In this document: piece by piece, positions 59,845-64,000 of the stretch
How positions within the stretch are numbered: the stretch's first letter is position 1
Layout: every line of letters starts with the position of its first letter
Assembly: GCA_913060515.1 (NCBI GenBank)
Contig: CAJXRZ010000018.1
Location: forward strand, 1-64,000
Direction: 5' to 3'
DNA from: an uncultured Pseudomonadota bacterium
GTDB taxonomy: Bacteria; Myxococcota_A; UBA796; CAJQPC01
Length of the DNA: 64,000 bases
Made by a program: the position numbers and the translations under genes
Notes under the pieces: model-generated
Database searches by the model: none
Told to the model about the DNA's origin: nothing
Seen by the model: only the letters and a program-made list of their open reading frames with translations

Positions 59845-62800
59845 GCACCGAGTCTGGCGGACTGCGCCCACGACAGGGCCCAACGACTGGGGCAGGAAAG
59901 GCTCTGGCCAAGTGGTTGCCGCCTTTGATGGTGCGCATCCGCGCCGATGGTGTGGACGCCCTGGCCATGCGCCTGGAAGCGGACATGGGGGCCAACCTGC
60001 CCTCGGTGCCGGACGTTGGCTTCTCCCGCGCGCTGGCAGTGGCCGGCGAGCACCTGATGGACGAGCGTCGGGGGCTTCTCAAGTCCCGCTCCGAGCTCGC
60101 CGTGGCGGCCCAGCGTGCAAAGGGCAGCGGAGAGCTGCGCTCGGTGCTCCAGCACTTCCTGCGCACGACGGTCAAGGATGAGCGCGAGCTGGCCAAAGAC
60201 CTGCGTGCTCTGGGGCGCAACCTGGACGCCAACGCCTTGGGTGAGCGCATCGATGCGCGCATCAACGCTGCGGGAATTGAGCTGGAGATGCTCTGCTTGA
60301 TCCTGGCGCATCATCCTTTGCGTGGGCCTGCCAGCAGCTTCTTGGACTCTTTGATTCTCGACACCCGAGCCCAGACGCGCCGGGCAGCGGTAGGGACCCT
60401 GGCCCGCTGGATCTCCAGGGTGCTCTCGTTGAGCAAGGACCTGGACGAGACCATCGTGGAGGTAGAGGGCGCGCTGGTGCAGCGGGTTTTGGACTTGGTA
60501 CACCATCCGGATCCCCTCACTGGGCGGCGGGCTCTGGTCGTGTTGGTCGGCTTGCCCGTGCCACGGGCCCTCTCGGAGCTGCGCGCCTTGCTGGATCGAA
60601 ACGCCAAGCAGCCGGTGGACTTTCTGCTGCGCGCGACGGCCACCCGACTGATGGTGGAGGTCTCGTCCGAGGCCGCCAGAGACGCCTACATGGTGGCCCG
60701 CGTAGACCCCAGCGAGACGGTGCGTTGTGCGCTGGTCGACGCGCTGGGTGAGACCAGCACCCCGGGTTCCCGTGCCCTGATTCAGCGGCTGCGGGTGGAC
60801 GACCCGGCGCTCTCGGTGCGGACCCGTGCCGGCATGGCGCTGCGCACCCACAGCAAACCCGCCCCTGTGCCCGAGGTGGTCGAGCGGGTGAGCCGTCTGC
60901 GCCATGGCGAGCAGGACACTCTGACCTTGCCGGGAGACCTGAGCGCCCTGAAGTTGGCTGAAGAGCTCCTGCCGATGGTCGACACCGATCACGGCTTTGG
61001 CATCGAGTCCTTGGACGCCCGCCGCGTGCGCGTTCACAGGGGGCAGTCCAGAGTGCTGCGCGCCTGGCGTGTGCTGCTGGAGCTGCGCCGCGGAGACCCT
61101 GGCAAACGCCAGTATGGGGACCACCTCTCAGGCGGCCACTACCACGGCGACATCGTGGTTCCTGCCGCCGCCATGGCCGACGTCTCACCCACCGAGGTGC
61201 CCGGTCGTCCAGTGCTCAGCGGTCAGTGGGGATCCTGGGGGCCGTGGCTGCCGCTGCCGGATCTCTGCGTGGATGCCCTCTGGGAAGGGGACAAGACCCT
61301 GCTGACCCGCCAGGGTCGAACACACCTGCAGGCCCCAACGGGACTCTGGCCTCGTATGCGGGCTGGATGGTCCTTGGCTTGGGACTTTCGACGCTTCGCT
61401 GGACTGCGGGAGCAGGCTCTGGCGGGCAAGGACCTCTCCGCCCGACGCGCCTACTCGGAGTCCCTGGAAGAGCTGGGCTTCAAGCTGGACTTTGTGCCCA
61501 GTCCTACCGTGGATGCTCGCCTGCCCGAGATGTTCCCGCCTCCCCGCCGCGAGCTGCTCCTGGGGGCCCCTTTGGCCGCCGGCGCGCTCTTGGATGGGGC
61601 CTTTGATTTGATCTCTCAGCGCGCACTCCAGCCCGTGGACTTGGTGCTGCTCTCCGCGGGCATTGGCGGGGTGTTCTTTGGGCGCCTGATGGTCAATCAC
61701 CAGCGCACCCGCCGCGCTCGGGCTGCCATTCCCCTGGTGGTCGGAGGCTGGGGTACCCGAGGGAAGTCGGGTGTGGCCCGCCTCAAGGCCGCGCTCTTTG
61801 AGGGCTTGGGCTACGACACCGTCTGCAAGACCACCGGCTGCGAGGCCATGGTGATGCGGTCCTTTGCTGGGCGCCCGGCCACCGAGTTCTTCCTGTTTCG
61901 GCCCTACGATAGGGCCACCATCTGGGAGCACGCCGACCTGCTTCAGCGCGCCGCCGCCATGAAGGCCGAGGTCTTCATCTGGGAGTGCATGGCTCTGCGC
62001 CCCTCCTACGTCGAGCAGCTCCAGCTTCACTGGACCCGGGATGATGTCTCCACCATCACCAACACCTACCCCGACCACGAGGACATCCAGGGTCCCACCG
62101 GTCAGGACGTCGCCGAGGTCATCTCCAGCTTCGTTCCGGAGAGCGCGCTGGTACTGACCACTGAGCAGCAGATGACCCCGATCCTGAGGGACCGGGCCGC
62201 TGAGCGTGGCAGCAAGCTGCACGAAGTCGCAGCGGGCGAGATCGACACCTTGCCCGCCGACTTGCTGGCCCGCCTTCCCTACCAGGAGCACCCCGCAAAC
62301 GTGACTCTGGTTGGCCAGCTCGCCAAGGAGCTGGGCGTGGATCCGGAAGAGGCCGTGGTGCTCATGGCCGACCACGTCGTGCCCGACTTGGGCTCCCTGG
62401 CCACCTTCCCCGAGATGCGCCTTCGGGGCCGCAGAGTGGAGTTCACCAACGGCTCCAGCGCCAACGAGCGCACCGGTTTTCTGAACAACTGGCGTCGCAC
62501 GGGCTTTGAGGGACATGATCCCGAGCGAGACGCCGAAGATGTGCTCGTGTTGGTGATCAACAACCGCTACGACCGCGTCGCGCGCTCCCAGGTCTTCGCC
62601 GAGATCCTGGTCCAGGACGCCACCGCCCACCGCATGGTGCTGATCGGCACCAACCTGGAGGGTCTGCAGGCCTACATCGAGGAGGCTCTGGACTCCGCGA
62701 TGGCCACCATCGAGGTCTACGGGGGTGGCGCGGATCTGGTCACCGCGCGCCTCTCGGGTCTGCAGCGTCGCCTGCGCATCGTGGAGCTCCCCGCGCTTCT

Positions 62801-63779
62801 GCGGGCAACCCAGGAGCAGCTCGGCTTGGACCTGGAGTCCAGCGCCCGACACTTTGAGGACCTCTTGGATCTGCTGCCGGCCGAGCTGCTCTCCCAAGAG
62901 CAGGCCCAAGCACTCCTGGCGGACTGGGTGAAGGACTTGGAGGCCACCTTGGCCAACCTGGACTCTGCCTTCGACCAGAGCGGCCAGGCCGCGGCGGCCT
63001 TTCATGACGCCTTAGACCACCAGCGAGGCCTGATCGACGCGACCGACCCCTGGCTCGAATTCGCCACCGAACAGCTTCGCTTTGCCGCTCTGGTGCGGGC
63101 CTGGGAGACTCTGCCAGACCGCGCCACAGCTCAAGAGATCCTGGACATGGAAGAGGCCACCGGCAGCCTGTTTCGGGACATCTTCTTGGGCCGGCTTGTC
63201 GTGGTCCAGGACAGTGGGGCCACCGGCGACCAGATCATCGAGGCCATCGCCCTGAGTACGCCACTGGGCAGCCGAGCCCGCGTGCTCTCCGCTCAGAACA
63301 TCAAGGGCACCGGCTTGGACTTGGTGTACCGCTTCTTCCACGCCCGCCGGCCCATGGAGTGGGCCCGTGATCTGCGCGCGGGAGACGCGGCGCTGCGCTC
63401 CAAGGCGCTCGAGCAGCTTCGCGGCTGGCATCAGTGGTCTCTGCCGCTGGTTCATGAGCTGCTGCGCATCCTCTCTTACATGCAGCAGGGCGGCGGCGTC
63501 ACCGAGCTTCAGGAGAGCCTGGGCGCCGAGCTCAAGCGACGCCGGGAGCTGCTGGACACGGCCGGTTCCAGTTCCGGTGGCCAGGGCCCATTGGCCAGCT
63601 TGATCGACCCCTTGCTCTCCATCGCCAGGCGCTGGGAGGCGGACCGTCTGATGGACGACCTGGCCAATGGGCGCATCAGCGCAGTGCGTGCCGAGCACAA
63701 CCTGCGTCGCCTGACCTACGAGCAGCGCGGGGACCAGATCGAGGATGCAGGGCCCATCGGTTCAGGGCTGCTCTCTTAG
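59841..63779 (+). CDS. PgsB/CapB-like polyglutamate ligase with HEAT-like N-terminal extension, 1312 aa
   Basis: Residues about 600-1010 align by eye with PgsB: a membrane helix (VDLVLLSAGIGGVFFGRLM), the ATP P-loop GTRGKSG with Lys642, GYDTVCKTTG, WECMALRPSYVEQ, NTYPDHEDIQGPT, and later NGSSANERTGFLNNW and NNRYDRVARSQVF. All main motifs are present. PgsB forms the gamma-glutamyl amide bonds with ATP. Residues 1-400 are helical repeats (HEAT-like), 400-560 mixed; after about 1010 lies a coiled-coil-rich tail. Normal PgsB has about 390 residues. Start overlaps the upstream gene by four bases. Confidence 0.92.
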   Translation: MSTESGGLRPRQGPTTGAGKALAKWLPPLMVRIRADGVDALAMRLEADMGANLPSVPDVGFSRALAVAGEHLMDERRGLLKSRSELAVAAQRAKGSGELRSVLQHFLRTTVKDERELAKDLRALGRNLDANALGERIDARINAAGIELEMLCLILAHHPLRGPASSFLDSLILDTRAQTRRAAVGTLARWISRVLSLSKDLDETIVEVEGALVQRVLDLVHHPDPLTGRRALVVLVGLPVPRALSELRALLDRNAKQPVDFLLRATATRLMVEVSSEAARDAYMVARVDPSETVRCALVDALGETSTPGSRALIQRLRVDDPALSVRTRAGMALRTHSKPAPVPEVVERVSRLRHGEQDTLTLPGDLSALKLAEELLPMVDTDHGFGIESLDARRVRVHRGQSRVLRAWRVLLELRRGDPGKRQYGDHLSGGHYHGDIVVPAAAMADVSPTEVPGRPVLSGQWGSWGPWLPLPDLCVDALWEGDKTLLTRQGRTHLQAPTGLWPRMRAGWSLAWDFRRFAGLREQALAGKDLSARRAYSESLEELGFKLDFVPSPTVDARLPEMFPPPRRELLLGAPLAAGALLDGAFDLISQRALQPVDLVLLSAGIGGVFFGRLMVNHQRTRRARAAIPLVVGGWGTRGKSGVARLKAALFEGLGYDTVCKTTGCEAMVMRSFAGRPATEFFLFRPYDRATIWEHADLLQRAAAMKAEVFIWECMALRPSYVEQLQLHWTRDDVSTITNTYPDHEDIQGPTGQDVAEVISSFVPESALVLTTEQQMTPILRDRAAERGSKLHEVAAGEIDTLPADLLARLPYQEHPANVTLVGQLAKELGVDPEEAVVLMADHVVPDLGSLATFPEMRLRGRRVEFTNGSSANERTGFLNNWRRTGFEGHDPERDAEDVLVLVINNRYDRVARSQVFAEILVQDATAHRMVLIGTNLEGLQAYIEEALDSAMATIEVYGGGADLVTARLSGLQRRLRIVELPALLRATQEQLGLDLESSARHFEDLLDLLPAELLSQEQAQALLADWVKDLEATLANLDSAFDQSGQAAAAFHDALDHQRGLIDATDPWLEFATEQLRFAALVRAWETLPDRATAQEILDMEEATGSLFRDIFLGRLVVVQDSGATGDQIIEAIALSTPLGSRARVLSAQNIKGTGLDLVYRFFHARRPMEWARDLRAGDAALRSKALEQLRGWHQWSLPLVHELLRILSYMQQGGGVTELQESLGAELKRRRELLDTAGSSSGGQGPLASLIDPLLSIARRWEADRLMDDLANGRISAVRAEHNLRRLTYEQRGDQIEDAGPIGSGLLS

Positions 63780-63802
63780 GCCGCTTCCCCGGCGGGCTGC
63801 AG

Positions 63803-64000
63803 CTACTGGCTGACGCCGCCCGTCCAGATGCGGCGCTCTGCGCTCAGGGTCAGGGCATAGGTGCCCGGCTCGCCTTCGACGCGCAGGTAGTCGTAGGGGT
63901 GCGGTGCAGTGATGGCGAAGCCTTCGCTCAGGTCCTGGGCTTCCTGCCAGCTAATCAGCGCGACGTCGTCCACGGAGACCCAGCCCTGGCCGCGGTTCGG
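63803..64000 (-). CDS. Partial gene, C-terminal 65 residues
   Basis: An open frame enters from the right edge on the minus strand and ends TAG at 63803-63805. The visible peptide includes NRGQGWVSVDDVALISWQ, GFAITAPHPYDYLRVEGEP and ALTLSAERRIWTGGVSQ, with sensible codon use and no stop, so it is the end of a real gene, probably a secreted beta-sandwich protein. Too short for identification. It converges with the CapB-like gene, 23 bases apart. Confidence 0.7.
   Translation of the reverse strand, partial: PNRGQGWVSVDDVALISWQEAQDLSEGFAITAPHPYDYLRVEGEPGTYALTLSAERRIWTGGVSQ

Noticed and set aside
56884-59883. 999-residue frame on the minus strand
   Set aside because: It is antisense to the outer membrane exporter gene, whose signal peptide, overlaps and barrel pattern show it to be real; GC-rich codon use opens the other strand.
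61185-63005. 606-residue minus-strand frame
   Set aside because: It lies antisense to the CapB-like ligase core with clear conserved motifs; the opposite frame shows none.
59841-63779. Reading the ligase as a Mur-type ligase
   Set aside because: The ECMA..P, NxxxDHxDxxGPT and NGxxANxxxxxxNxW motifs point to PgsB/CapB rather than Mur enzymes, although the two share the P-loop fold.

Overview
The window is GC-rich, densely coding DNA with no rRNA, tRNA, CRISPR array or transposase that I can see. Its protein content points to a diderm, probably myxobacterial-type (Myxococcota or deltaproteobacterial) genome. The signs are many lipoproteins with short signal peptides, FG-GAP/VCBS, MopE-like metal-binding and thrombospondin type 3 repeats, C-terminal Gly/Trp/Arg-rich anchors of the MYXO-CTERM kind, aspartate-rich linkers, a 23S-intervening four-helix-bundle protein beside a hexanucleotide repeat, and a bacterial ceramidase-like protein. 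This assignment rests on protein style and is not a taxonomic identification.

Layout. 1-3030 is a loose, repeat-bearing region: a (CTGGTT)n tract, a four-helix-bundle gene, three unknown genes, and a 408-base intergenic stretch with a 28-bp direct repeat. 3030-10100 holds a CPBP protease, a coiled-coil gene pair, a membrane fatty acid desaturase with a candidate upstream operator, and a PhoB/PhoR-type two-component pair. 10170-24410 is rich in lipoproteins and membrane proteins: FG-GAP and glycine-repeat lipoproteins, an RluA pseudouridine synthase, a multi-pass membrane protein, a sulfotransferase-like protein, a thioredoxin-fold lipoprotein, an M23 peptidase, a pentaheme cytochrome lipoprotein, a beta-barrel, and an OmpA / TSP3 / ceramidase operon that continues to 27239. 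27376-36715 has a von Willebrand A lipoprotein, peptide deformylase, a GMC oxidoreductase with its Tat-exported small subunit, a lamin-tail/OB lipoprotein, a zinc-ribbon propeller protein and a universal stress protein. 36932-47706 has a Rieske oxygenase with an AraC-type regulator, Asp-rich cytochrome lipoprotein, an FG-GAP/MopE lipoprotein followed by two alpha/beta hydrolases, an RNA ligase fused to a ribbon-helix-helix-like N-terminus behind a perfect 18-bp palindrome, and another FG-GAP lipoprotein.

The most exciting part is 49723-63779. Five genes in one direction are joined by 4-base start/stop overlaps. The first encodes an enlarged PgsC/CapC-like membrane protein and the last an enlarged PgsB/CapB-like ligase, the two core parts of poly-gamma-glutamate synthesis. 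Between them lie a membrane-anchored periplasmic protein, a secreted putative hydrolase, and a 1358-residue secreted protein with helical repeats and a C-terminal beta-barrel. No PgsA/CapA-like gene is seen. I read this as a candidate poly-gamma-glutamate-type (amide-linked) polymer synthesis and outer-membrane export machine for a diderm cell. A CHASE2-like membrane sensor gene lies just upstream. The catalytic assignments of CapB and CapC rest on visible motifs; the export role of the middle genes is inference.

Other loci worth attention are the RNA ligase with its apparent autoregulatory operator, the ceramidase operon, and UUCG-loop hairpins between 22859 and 23070.
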